NCBI GenBank assembly: GCA_046297495.1
Contig: JBKBIP010000002.1
Coordinates: 62,001-126,000 of the forward strand
Length of the DNA stretch: 64,000 bases
Reading direction: 5' to 3'
Origin: JBKBIP01 sp046297495
Lineage (GTDB): Bacteria; Planctomycetota; Planctomycetia; Gemmatales; Gemmataceae
The position numbers were made by a program, and so were the translations under genes. The notes beneath the pieces are model-generated. The model ran no database searches, had not been told where the DNA came from, and saw only the letters and a list, made by a program, of their open reading frames with translations. Positions 10,214-18,714 of the stretch are shown here, piece after piece; the stretch's first letter is position 1, and each line of letters starts with the position of its first letter.

Positions 10214-11503
10214 TCACCACATTGGAATCGTCAACTCGTGCCGATTCGCGCCGCGTAGGATGGTGAACTTGACGAAATCCCCTGGTCCGTGGGTTAGCCG
10301 GAGATAGACCAGGAAGTCGGTTTCCGTCAGCAGATCGGTTTTGCCATCGACGGCGATGAGGATGTCGCCGTTGCGCAGGCCCGCTTTGGGGAGGACGGCG
10401 CCGCTACGCCCATACATGCCGCGCACACTCAAGGCCATGTCCTTCGCGGCGATGCCCCGGTTTGCTTTCTCGGGACCACTAATTGGATCCAGTTTCAAGC
10501 CCTGCCGGAGTCCAAACCAGGACGAAGCTCGCCAAGCCAGGTCGATCTCTTTCCAGGTGCCGCTCAGGGTGATGGTCTTATCCAACAATTGGCCATCGCG
10601 GCGCAGCGTGGCCGTCAGTTTGGCGTCATTCGGGGCATGGTGCAACACCCATTGAATGTCCGCCAGCGAGATCAGAGGTTGACCATTGAGTTTCACCAAT
10701 TCATCGCCAGCGGCCAATCCCGCCGCGGTCGCAGGAGAATTCGGTGTCACGGCTTGGACCCGCAAGCCGTCATCCACATCCATCGTGAGGCCGATGGTGT
10801 CCGGTAACGGATACGCCCACAAATCCGCGGGGGACAAGCGATTCTGCTGCCATTTGGAGCGTAAAATGTTTTCGCGGATCATGTGGCAATGGATGCAGGT
10901 TTGACGAGACATCGCCACTAAAGGTTTGTCTTGCAGGCCGGGAATCTTCGTTGGCGTGGGATAGTCCGGCTCCTTGCCGATCTTGCCGGCCAGTTGCTCC
11001 TTGTTGCCGGGATAGTTCCGGTGCAGCTCCCAAGCGCGTTCGAGCGCCTTGCGAAACGATGGGACCGAGAGATAAGCGTCCGATCGTGGCCCGTTGGCCG
11101 CCCGCGTGCCGTACCGGCCATAGATGGTTCCATCGGCGTTCAAGATCATGCAGGCCCAAGACATATCATAGTCGTATTGAAACAATTTCAAGTCCAGGTT
11201 GTTGGTTTGAATCAGGCGGACGCAAACGAAATTCTTTTCCAGCGCTTCCAGGTCCGCGTTCGGTTGCATTACCTGAGTATCCAGGGTACGGCCAGGCGGA
11301 CAAGGGACGCAGCGCAACACGACCAGCAGCGGTTTGCCGGTCCGCTTGCCCTCGGCCACCGCTTGCGGCCAATCGTCGTAAATCCAGTGCGGCGCGGTGT
11401 CGATGTCCTTGAGCTGCTGGCGCAACGACTCTTGGCCGGCACCTGTCGAACTGAGCGTCAACGCCACACCTACGATCAGCCAATGATGCCAAAATGTTCG
11501 CAT
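10214..11503 (-). CDS. Exported thioredoxin-like / CxxCH / double-PDZ protein
   Basis: A 429-residue protein with signal peptide (cleavage near residue 23). Order: thioredoxin-fold domain with Cys65-Val-Pro-Cys68, a CIHCH heme-c-type motif (Cys203, Cys206, His207), then two PDZ-like domains (about 230-300 and 345-425; SPATAAGLAAGDELV and AGLRNGDILIAVDG). It resembles a planctomycete group annotated as Trx/PDZ proteins, some described as selenoproteins; this copy has no in-frame TGA, so it is the cysteine form. Location should be periplasmic, with a redox or heme-binding role inferred. A GGAG site precedes ATG 11503. It is in line with the redox gene at 11555. Confidence 0.75.
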   Translation of the reverse strand: MRTFWHHWLIVGVALTLSSTGAGQESLRQQLKDIDTAPHWIYDDWPQAVAEGKRTGKPLLVVLRCVPCPPGRTLDTQVMQPNADLEALEKNFVCVRLIQTNNLDLKLFQYDYDMSWACMILNADGTIYGRYGTRAANGPRSDAYLSVPSFRKALERAWELHRNYPGNKEQLAGKIGKEPDYPTPTKIPGLQDKPLVAMSRQTCIHCHMIRENILRSKWQQNRLSPADLWAYPLPDTIGLTMDVDDGLRVQAVTPNSPATAAGLAAGDELVKLNGQPLISLADIQWVLHHAPNDAKLTATLRRDGQLLDKTITLSGTWKEIDLAWRASSWFGLRQGLKLDPISGPEKANRGIAAKDMALSVRGMYGRSGAVLPKAGLRNGDILIAVDGKTDLLTETDFLVYLRLTHGPGDFVKFTILRGANRHELTIPMW

Positions 11504-11554
11504 GAGGCAATCTCCGATGAGGTATCATATCTTGAGAACATCACTGTATTGATG

Positions 11555-12121
11555 TCACTTCTTCGGTAGAATCTTGGGCACGTCCGCTAGGATTCGCTCA
11601 ATGGCCTTGTCTGTCAGCTCTCCCTTTTTGAAAGCGTGGTTGGCTTTCACTTCATGATCGGTGTAGAGCACAACGGTGACATCGGCGGCCTGGGCTACTT
11701 GATAGTCTTGAGGACCGGCGGGATGATCGATGCTCAAAATGAGGTGTTTCAGTTTTTTTTCCTTGGCCAGCTTGGGCAGTTGCTCTTCCAGGTCTTCGTC
11801 GAAACTGAGAAAGACCACGAAGCTGCCCATCTCGTTTTGACGATTTTGGGCAGTCACTTCGTCAACTTTGGCGATGAGCTGAACCAGCGGCTCGCTAACT
11901 TCCCGCGCGAAGATCATGACGACGGGATTCAAGCCATTCTCGCATACCAGGCAATGTTTCTTGCCGGCAAACTCGCCGGTAACATTCAGCGGATGAAACG
12001 CGCTGGGCAGCTTATCCCCCGGTTGCGGTCCAGAACGCAACCCCTCCGCCGCCAACGAGACACTGCCAACCATCAGAATGACAGTAAATACCATGACCTC
12101 AAACGCACGCGTCTTCAGCAT
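11555..12121 (-). CDS. Exported thioredoxin-fold protein
   Basis: This 188-residue protein has a signal peptide (about residues 8-25) and a redox motif Cys57-Leu-Val-Cys60 in HCLVCENGLNPVVMIFARE. The rest (VVFLSFDEDLEEQLPKLAKE, ADVTVVLY, ILADVPKIL) fits the beta-alpha-beta order of the thioredoxin fold. Reductant and partner are not evident. The frame opens to 12289, but ATG 12121 directly precedes the signal and is preferred. It lies 51 bp upstream of the Trx/PDZ gene on the same strand and may be co-transcribed with it. Confidence 0.75.
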   Translation of the reverse strand: MLKTRAFEVMVFTVILMVGSVSLAAEGLRSGPQPGDKLPSAFHPLNVTGEFAGKKHCLVCENGLNPVVMIFAREVSEPLVQLIAKVDEVTAQNRQNEMGSFVVFLSFDEDLEEQLPKLAKEKKLKHLILSIDHPAGPQDYQVAQAADVTVVLYTDHEVKANHAFKKGELTDKAIERILADVPKILPKK

Positions 12122-12283
12122 GATCGTGATTCCCCAGAAAGAAAAAACCGTAATGGGAGAACGAAACCAGCCCACTCCGGAAGAGAAAGCATGGTTGCTG
12201 TAAAAAAGTGGATCGAAGATCGAAAAAGGGTGCAAGGAAATCTCCAGCGGCGCGGTATCGGCAAGCCCCACGACATGAAATAC

Positions 12284-12311
12284 TTGCACGTTGGCACGGG
12301 GGGTTTACAAT
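12284..12311 (+). promoter_or_regulatory. Putative sigma-70 promoter for the DUF1549/DUF1501 pair
   Basis: TTGCAC (12284-12289), a 16-base spacer, then TACAAT (12306-12311). The predicted start, near 12318, leaves a leader of about 60 bases before ATG 12379. Spacing and orientation are right; no experimental support. Confidence 0.5.
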
Positions 12312-12378
12312 CAACAGAAACTCCCTCCCGTGAAGTTTTCCATCCGACTTGTTGCCTTCCGAATCATAGGATGCCGAT

Positions 12379-15300
12379 ATGATGCGTGGACATTTGTCTC
12401 TAAGTGGTTGCGGGTGGCTGGTCCTGGTCTTGGTGGTGTCGCCGCCTGTCCAGGGGGCCGAAACGCTGCCGGAGAGGGTCGAGTTCAACCGCGACATTCG
12501 CCCGATTCTATCGGACAAGTGCTTTCACTGTCATGGTCCGGACAAAGCCCAGCGCAAGGCGGACCTGCGTCTGGATATCGAGGAAGGGGCCTTCGCCGAT
12601 TTGGGGAACAACCAGGTGATCGCCCCCGGTGACCTGGCGCATAGTGAGTTGTACCAGCGCATCACCGCTTCGGAACCACGCTTCCGCATGCCGCCGGCCA
12701 ATTCGGGACGGGAGTTGTCTGAACGGGACATCGCCTTGATCCGCCGCTGGATCGAGCAGGGGGCCAAGTGGCAAAAACACTGGTCGTTCATCCCCCCGCA
12801 GCGGCCGGAACTGCCACAGGTGAAAGACACCGCCTGGCCCAAGAATGGCATCGATTACTTTATCTTGGCCCGGTTGGAACGCGAAGGATTGAAACCTTCT
12901 CCGGAAGCGGACAAGGTGACACTCATCCGCCGGGTCACGCTCGACCTGACGGGCCTGCCGCCGACTCCCGCCGAGGTGGACGCCTTTGTCAATGACACGT
13001 CGCCGAATGCCTATGAAAAGGTCGTGGATCGCTTGCTAGCCTCGCCACGCTTCGGCGAGCGCCTGGCGGCCCCGTGGCTGGACGCCGCTCGCTACGCTGA
13101 CACCAGCGGCTACCAAAGCGACGGCGAACGCTTCATGTGGCGTTGGCGTGATTGGGTGATCGAGGCGTTTAACCAGAATAAACCCTTCGACGAATTCACC
13201 ATCGAGCAGCTGGCCGGTGATCTGCTCCCCAATCCGACTCTGGAACAACGCCTTGCCACCGGCTTCAACCGCAACCATCGCGGCAACGCCGAGGGGGGGA
13301 TCATCCCGGAGGAATACGCCGTCGAGTACGTGGCCGACCGCGTGGAAACCACGGCCACCGTTTGGCTGGGATTGACATTGGGCTGTGCCCGCTGTCATGA
13401 ACATAAGTATGACCCCGTGTCCCAGAAAGAGTTTTATCAGCTGTTCGCGTTCTTCAACAACGTGCCCGAGCGCGGCAAGGCGGTGAAGTACGGCAACTCC
13501 CCACCGCTGATCTCGGCCCCGACTCGTCCCCAACAGGAGCGGTTGCGGAAGTTAGAGGCTCGCCTGGACGCCGCCGAGAGCAAATTCCGAAGCGTGCAAG
13601 ACGAGTTAGCACAAGCCCAACAAGAATGGGAACTGACTTGTCCCCGCCAACCGGCCATGGACTGGTATCCTGAACGCCGCCTGGTGGCGCATTACCCTCT
13701 CGACGACCAACCGGAGATGCCGGACACCACGCCGCGCTTCCAGGCGGGGACGGTTACCTTCGGTCCCGGACGTCTGGGCCGGGCCGCCCTGTTCGATGGG
13801 CAACGCTACCTGGACGCCGGCGATGTTGGCGATTTCGGCTTCTACGATAAATTCTCCCTGTCCGCCTGGATTCGTCCCGAAGACATCGGCACCGGCACCA
13901 TCATTTCACGGATGAAGGACACGGCCCGCGCCGAAGGGTACAGTCTGTGTCTGCACAAGGGAAAGGTGCAGCTCAATCTCGTCAAGCGCTGGCTAGATGA
14001 CGCCTTGCGCGTCGAGACGGAACAAGCCCTGACGCCGGGACGGTGGTACCACGTCCTGGCTACCTACGATGGTTCGCGCTGGGCCACGGGGGTCAACATC
14101 TACCTCAACGGCGAGCCGGCGAAGCTAAAGGTCCATTTGGATGAACTCAATCAGTCATTTCGCGTCAAGGAGCCATTGCGCCTCGGCTCCGATGGTGGTA
14201 GTGACAAGCGTTTCCGAGGCGCCATCGATGAAGTACGGGTTTACGATACTTGCTTGACAGCCGACCAAGCCCGCATCCTGGCGACACCGGACGCGATCAC
14301 CGACATCCTCGCCGTTCCGGTCGAGAAACGCACGGCCAATCAAACACACAAGCTGCGCGGCTACTACCTGGAACACCAGGCCCCCTTCTCGATTCGCCAA
14401 GCCTACCAACGGCTCCGTGAGCTGCGCGAGCAACGGGCGCTGCTGATCGAAAGTTTCCCCACGGTCATGGTCATGGAGGAAATGCCGACACCGCGCGATA
14501 CGTTTGTCTTGATCCGAGGAGAGTATGACAAGCCGGGTGACAAGGTGATGCCGGATGTCCTCTCGTGTCTGACTCCATTTCCCCTCGATCAGCCGCGCAA
14601 TCGTCTGGGTCTGGCCCGCTGGTTGGTGTCGCCGGACCACCCGCTGACGGCGCGCGTTACCGTCAATCGTTACTGGCAGATGCTCTTTGGTACCGGACTG
14701 GTCAAGACGGCGGAGGATTTCGGTTCCCAAGGGGAATGGCCCAGCCACCCGGAGTTGCTCGATTGGTTGGCCATTGAATTTATGCACGGTGACACCCGTA
14801 TAGCGAGCAACCCGCGAGAGAGCGTCCCCCGTCCCTGGGACATCCAGCGCATCCTCAAAACCATCGTGATGAGCGCCACCTACCGACAGTCGTCGAAGGT
14901 GACGCCCCAGTTATGGCAAAAAGACCCGGACAACCGCTTGCTGGCGCGGGGGCCGCGCGTCCGGTTGACCGCGGAAATGGTGCGCGATCAAGCCCTGTTC
15001 GTCAGCGGTCTGTTGGTCGAAAAAATCGGCGGCCCGTCCGTGAAGCCGTATCAGCCGCCGGGACTGTGGAGCGAGCTAACCAGCGAGGTTGATTATGTCC
15101 CCGACGAGGGGGAGGGATTGTATCGCCGAAGTTTGTACACCTTTTGGAAGCGCACGGTGTCCCCCCCCAGCATGATGACCTTCGATGCCTCGGCCCGCGA
15201 GACGTGCATCGTCCGGGAAACCCGCACCAACACGCCATTGCAGGCCCTCAACCTGATGAACGATGTCACTTATGTGGAAGCGGCCCGCCTGTTGGCCCAG

Positions 15301-15579
15301 CGTGTGATGCGGCAAGCCGGCCCGTCCCCCGAAGAGCGCTTGACCTTGGCCTTCCGCCTGGCCACCGCCCGTCCCCCGAAGCCAGACGAGCTGAAAATCC
15401 TCGTCGCTGGCTACCGCAACTATCTGTCCGAGTACACCAAGAATCGTACCGCCGCCGTCCGCCTCCTCAACACCGGCGCTTCCAAGCCCCACCCCAAGCT
15501 CGACGTCCCCGACCTGGCCGCCACCACCGCCGTGACCAGCCTGATCTTGAATTTGGACGAGACGATCACGAAGGAGTAA
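12379..15579 (+). CDS. Planctomycete cytochrome-type protein: PSCyt1, DUF1549, LamG, DUF1553 (PSD1)
   Basis: A 1066-residue exported protein. A signal peptide is followed by the C-type-cytochrome-like domain with CFHCH (Cys48, Cys51, His52) and the DUF1549 region (RVTLDLTGLPPTPAEV, then LDAARYADTSGYQ). A lectin-like LamG insertion covers about residues 435-625 (AGTVTFGPGRLGRAALFDG, FSLSAWIRPE, RGAIDEVRVYD). DUF1553 follows (LARWLVSPDHPLTARV, ETRTNTPLQALNLMND). Many planctomycetes carry dozens of these beside DUF1501 genes. Their role is unproved, though polysaccharide binding or oxidation is often suggested. The downstream DUF1501 gene starts 45 bp later, forming a two-gene unit. Confidence 0.95.
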   Translation: MMRGHLSLSGCGWLVLVLVVSPPVQGAETLPERVEFNRDIRPILSDKCFHCHGPDKAQRKADLRLDIEEGAFADLGNNQVIAPGDLAHSELYQRITASEPRFRMPPANSGRELSERDIALIRRWIEQGAKWQKHWSFIPPQRPELPQVKDTAWPKNGIDYFILARLEREGLKPSPEADKVTLIRRVTLDLTGLPPTPAEVDAFVNDTSPNAYEKVVDRLLASPRFGERLAAPWLDAARYADTSGYQSDGERFMWRWRDWVIEAFNQNKPFDEFTIEQLAGDLLPNPTLEQRLATGFNRNHRGNAEGGIIPEEYAVEYVADRVETTATVWLGLTLGCARCHEHKYDPVSQKEFYQLFAFFNNVPERGKAVKYGNSPPLISAPTRPQQERLRKLEARLDAAESKFRSVQDELAQAQQEWELTCPRQPAMDWYPERRLVAHYPLDDQPEMPDTTPRFQAGTVTFGPGRLGRAALFDGQRYLDAGDVGDFGFYDKFSLSAWIRPEDIGTGTIISRMKDTARAEGYSLCLHKGKVQLNLVKRWLDDALRVETEQALTPGRWYHVLATYDGSRWATGVNIYLNGEPAKLKVHLDELNQSFRVKEPLRLGSDGGSDKRFRGAIDEVRVYDTCLTADQARILATPDAITDILAVPVEKRTANQTHKLRGYYLEHQAPFSIRQAYQRLRELREQRALLIESFPTVMVMEEMPTPRDTFVLIRGEYDKPGDKVMPDVLSCLTPFPLDQPRNRLGLARWLVSPDHPLTARVTVNRYWQMLFGTGLVKTAEDFGSQGEWPSHPELLDWLAIEFMHGDTRIASNPRESVPRPWDIQRILKTIVMSATYRQSSKVTPQLWQKDPDNRLLARGPRVRLTAEMVRDQALFVSGLLVEKIGGPSVKPYQPPGLWSELTSEVDYVPDEGEGLYRRSLYTFWKRTVSPPSMMTFDASARETCIVRETRTNTPLQALNLMNDVTYVEAARLLAQRVMRQAGPSPEERLTLAFRLATARPPKPDELKILVAGYRNYLSEYTKNRTAAVRLLNTGASKPHPKLDVPDLAATTAVTSLILNLDETITKE

Positions 15580-15624
15580 GAGAATAGCATAGAATGAAGA
15601 GGCCAATGTAGAAGGAAGAACACC

Positions 15625-17295
15625 ATGACCCAACCCACACTGGAAGAACGTGTCGCCCGACTGGAACGCGAGCTGGCGGAGATCAAAGATCAGCTGAAAA
15701 ACGGGAAGCGTAAAAAAGACTGGCGCAGGACAGTGGGGATGTTCACCGACGATGATTATGCCAAACAGGCTTGTGAGGAAACGATGAAACTGCGCCAGAA
15801 GGATCGAGAGAGATTTTATCGACGATATGACAAAAGCCAGACCATGCACCCCATGCACGAACATCATCTTCTTCTCACCCGCCGTCAGCTCCTGGGACGT
15901 GGGGCGCTGGGATTAGGGACGGCAGCGTTGGCGGCGTTGGCGCGGCAGGACGCGGCGGCAGAAGCGCGGGCCAATGGCGGGCTACCGGGGTTTCCGAATT
16001 ACGCGGCCAGGGCGAAGCGGATCATTTACCTGTTTCAATCGGGGGCGCCATCGCAGATGGACTTGTTCGACTACAAGCCCCAGCTGAAAGACTTGCGCAG
16101 TACCGAATTGCCGGACTCGGTGCGCATGGGACAGCGGTTGACGGGGATGACGGCCACCCAAGAGAGTTTTCCCATCGCCCCCAGCATGTTCCGCTTCGCC
16201 CAGCATGGTCAGTGCGGAGCCTGGGTCAGTGAATTGCTGCCGCACACCGCCCAAGTCGTGGATGACTTGTGTTTCATCAAGTCGATGCACACCGAGGCGA
16301 TCAACCATGATCCGGCAGTGACATTTTTCCAGACCGGGGCGCAGCTGGCGGGGCGGCCCAGCATTGGCGCTTGGCTGGCGTATGGTCTAGGGAGCGACAA
16401 TCAGGACTTGCCGGCGTTCGTGGTCATGATCTCGCGCGGCAGCGGCAATCCCAACGACCAACCGCTGTACGACCGGCTATGGGGAAGTGGCTTCTTGCCG
16501 ACGCGCTACCAAGGGGTGAAATTCCGCTCCGTCGGCGATCCGGTGTTGTACCTATCCAATCCCGATGGCATTGATGAGAACATCCGCCGACGTTTTCTCG
16601 ATGATCTGGGCAAGCTCAATCAGCTCAAGCTGGCCGAGATGGGGGACCCGGAAATCGCCACCCGCATCGCCCAATACGAGATGGCCTTCCGCATGCAAAC
16701 CTCGGTGCCAGAGCTGACCGACGTATCGGATGAGCCGGACTACATCTTCGACCTGTACGGCCCCGACGCCCGCAAGCCGGGGACGTTCGCCGCCAACTGT
16801 CTTTTGGCCCGTCGCTTGGCCGAGCGCGGCGTCCGCTTCATTCAGTTGTTCCATCGCGGTTGGGACCAGCACACCAACTTGCCGACCCAAATTAAAGGAC
16901 AATGCCAAGACACCGACCAACCCTCGGCGGCCCTGATCCGTGATCTGAAGCAACGCGGCCTGCTCGATGATACTCTCGTCGTCTGGGGGGGCGAGTTTGG
17001 CCGAACGGTCTATTGTCAAGGCACTCTCACCGCTGCCAATTATGGCCGGGACCACCACCCGCGCTGCTTCACCCTCTGGCTGGCCGGCGGCGGCATCCGC
17101 GGGGGGATGACGCATGGCGCCACCGATGACTACTGCTACAACATTGTCCAAGACCCGGTACACGTCCATGACCTACACGCGACCCTGTTGCACTGTCTCG
17201 GCATCGACCACACGAAATTGACCTTCAAGTTCCAAGGGAGGTATTTCCGCTTGACGGATGTGCATGGGCAGGTGGTGGAGAAGGTGCTGGCGTAG
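15625..17295 (+). CDS. DUF1501 Tat-exported protein with an N-terminal coiled-coil extension
   Basis: The core (from about residue 77) is a standard DUF1501 protein of the alkaline-phosphatase-like superfamily: Tat signal LTRRQLLGRG (Arg86-Arg87), then YLFQSGAPSQMDLFDYKP and a C-terminal GGEFGRT. It is normally paired with DUF1549/1553 proteins, as here. The odd part is residues 1-73, a charged coiled coil (EERVARLERELAEIKDQL) with DWRRTVGMFTDDD, resembling small stand-alone antitoxin-like proteins. ATG 15625 has a strong AAGGAAG site. ATG 15844 or 15853 would give a normal Tat precursor but lack good ribosome sites. Both readings stay open. Confidence 0.9.
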   Translation: MTQPTLEERVARLERELAEIKDQLKNGKRKKDWRRTVGMFTDDDYAKQACEETMKLRQKDRERFYRRYDKSQTMHPMHEHHLLLTRRQLLGRGALGLGTAALAALARQDAAAEARANGGLPGFPNYAARAKRIIYLFQSGAPSQMDLFDYKPQLKDLRSTELPDSVRMGQRLTGMTATQESFPIAPSMFRFAQHGQCGAWVSELLPHTAQVVDDLCFIKSMHTEAINHDPAVTFFQTGAQLAGRPSIGAWLAYGLGSDNQDLPAFVVMISRGSGNPNDQPLYDRLWGSGFLPTRYQGVKFRSVGDPVLYLSNPDGIDENIRRRFLDDLGKLNQLKLAEMGDPEIATRIAQYEMAFRMQTSVPELTDVSDEPDYIFDLYGPDARKPGTFAANCLLARRLAERGVRFIQLFHRGWDQHTNLPTQIKGQCQDTDQPSAALIRDLKQRGLLDDTLVVWGGEFGRTVYCQGTLTAANYGRDHHPRCFTLWLAGGGIRGGMTHGATDDYCYNIVQDPVHVHDLHATLLHCLGIDHTKLTFKFQGRYFRLTDVHGQVVEKVLA

Positions 17296-17427
17296 GGGGG
17301 AAGAAAAGAAACTCCAACTCGTTTTCTCTTGGCCTCTAAACCCCCGACGCCCCGCTCCCTGATGCAGTCGCATCCGGCCCGGCGGCGTTTTGGGTAGTAA
17401 GGGCTGGGGCGGAGATAATACCCAAGG

Positions 17428-18681
17428 TCACCTTCCCGGCGGCAGGTCCTTGGGCGGGACTTTCTCATAGCGGACGGTGATGATGTCACGCACCTTGCCA
17501 GAGAACCGTCTTTCAATTTTGAAGCTCTCGCCAAGACTTGGTCCTTGAGATGTCGCCGATAGGGTGTTGAGCGGTTCATCGGGGGGCGGAGAGTCTTTTT
17601 CCCCCCAAGCGGGACTAAATTGAGCCGAAATGGTACCGACGAGAGCCTCGTTCTTGAGGAGCCGGGCGTTGACGCTCTTGGAATACTCTGAGACCAAAAA
17701 CGCATTCGATTCCTTGGCCGTTCGATACCAGCCAAAGACGGTCAGGGATTGGTGGGCACGCACCAGATAGCCGGGATAGTTACCTTCCTCGCTAAAAGTA
17801 AACACATTGACACCGTCGATGGTGAGATTCACCAAGGCGTCATAGTCCGTGTCGTTGTGACAGGTAATGGCGTAACACTCCCCCTCATTGATGGTGACAT
17901 AAGCAAGACCATCCCGATCTTGCGCCGCCGTAGGCCGATAGAGGTCCTTACGCAGCTCTCTACCGTCCGGCTTGGGGGCCACGAGGATTTCAATGGCATA
18001 TTTGCTACTGGGCGCCGATTTAATGCGCGTTGAGCGTTCGGTGGTGAAACGAGGGTTGGTAATACTTTCGGCGATCACGTCATTTTGTACCTTGTCGTTT
18101 TCGAGCCGTTTCTTGTTTTGCTCGGCTTCATCCTTAGGCAAGTCTTTTTTGGGAGGCGGGGCTTTGGGGACCGTGGGCGGCACTACCTTTGCCAGATCCT
18201 CATTATTCAAAATCCCTTGTTCGACGTTCGCCAAGGTCTTTCCCGTGGCATCATCGACCGCGATATTGATATAGATGCCCATTTGATTGGAGCCGCTCAA
18301 ATTAGACACATGCCGGTATTTCCCGCTGATTTCCAATTGAGGCGCCTTGCCTGGGCTGGTGTTGACATTGAGTTTGAGTTTTTTCAGTTCTGCCGTGAGC
18401 AAGCGATTAATCTCCGGACCGGAGGCGGACGGCGGGGAAGATGGACCGCTGAATTGACCGACGCCAATCAAATGGTTTTGCATGTCTAGTTGGGTGAGTA
18501 AGGATCGAATCCGCAGCGCCGCGTCCTCCATTCCCTTCCCCAGGCTGGGCTGAAGACGGATATGATCTTTTTGCTCTTGCGCCCGCGGCAGCAACGCGCT
18601 GCCGTGCAGCAGTAATAGAACGGTTAAGGGTAGCGCCAGCCGCCACAACTTGGCACCAATGGCAAACAAAAGAGGGCACAT
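17428..18681 (-). CDS. Secreted DUF4384-like protein
   Basis: A 417-residue protein with signal peptide (residues about 12-34). The N-terminal half is a polar domain (EINRLLTAELKKLKLNV, QLEISGKYRHV) reminiscent of curli-assembly-type or lipoprotein helpers. A Lys/Pro-rich linker follows. The C-terminal half contains the pattern of DUF4384: GLAYVTINEGECYAITCHND, VNLTIDGVNVFTFSEEGNYP and SLTVFGWYRT. A GGAGGT site is seven bases before ATG 18681. It is the last of four closely spaced minus-strand genes (33 bp after the heme protein, which follows the caspase and the kinase). DUF4384 is often seen in proteins with kinase or caspase domains, which suits the context. Confidence 0.72.
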   Translation of the reverse strand: MCPLLFAIGAKLWRLALPLTVLLLLHGSALLPRAQEQKDHIRLQPSLGKGMEDAALRIRSLLTQLDMQNHLIGVGQFSGPSSPPSASGPEINRLLTAELKKLKLNVNTSPGKAPQLEISGKYRHVSNLSGSNQMGIYINIAVDDATGKTLANVEQGILNNEDLAKVVPPTVPKAPPPKKDLPKDEAEQNKKRLENDKVQNDVIAESITNPRFTTERSTRIKSAPSSKYAIEILVAPKPDGRELRKDLYRPTAAQDRDGLAYVTINEGECYAITCHNDTDYDALVNLTIDGVNVFTFSEEGNYPGYLVRAHQSLTVFGWYRTAKESNAFLVSEYSKSVNARLLKNEALVGTISAQFSPAWGEKDSPPPDEPLNTLSATSQGPSLGESFKIERRFSGKVRDIITVRYEKVPPKDLPPGR

Positions 18682-18714
18682 GAGTTAACCTCCGGTGTGT
18701 TCGATGTTTGGGTG

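Noticed and set aside
10214..11503. Possible selenocysteine in the Trx/PDZ gene
   Set aside because: The reading frame has cysteines throughout and no in-frame TGA, and I see no need to invoke recoding.
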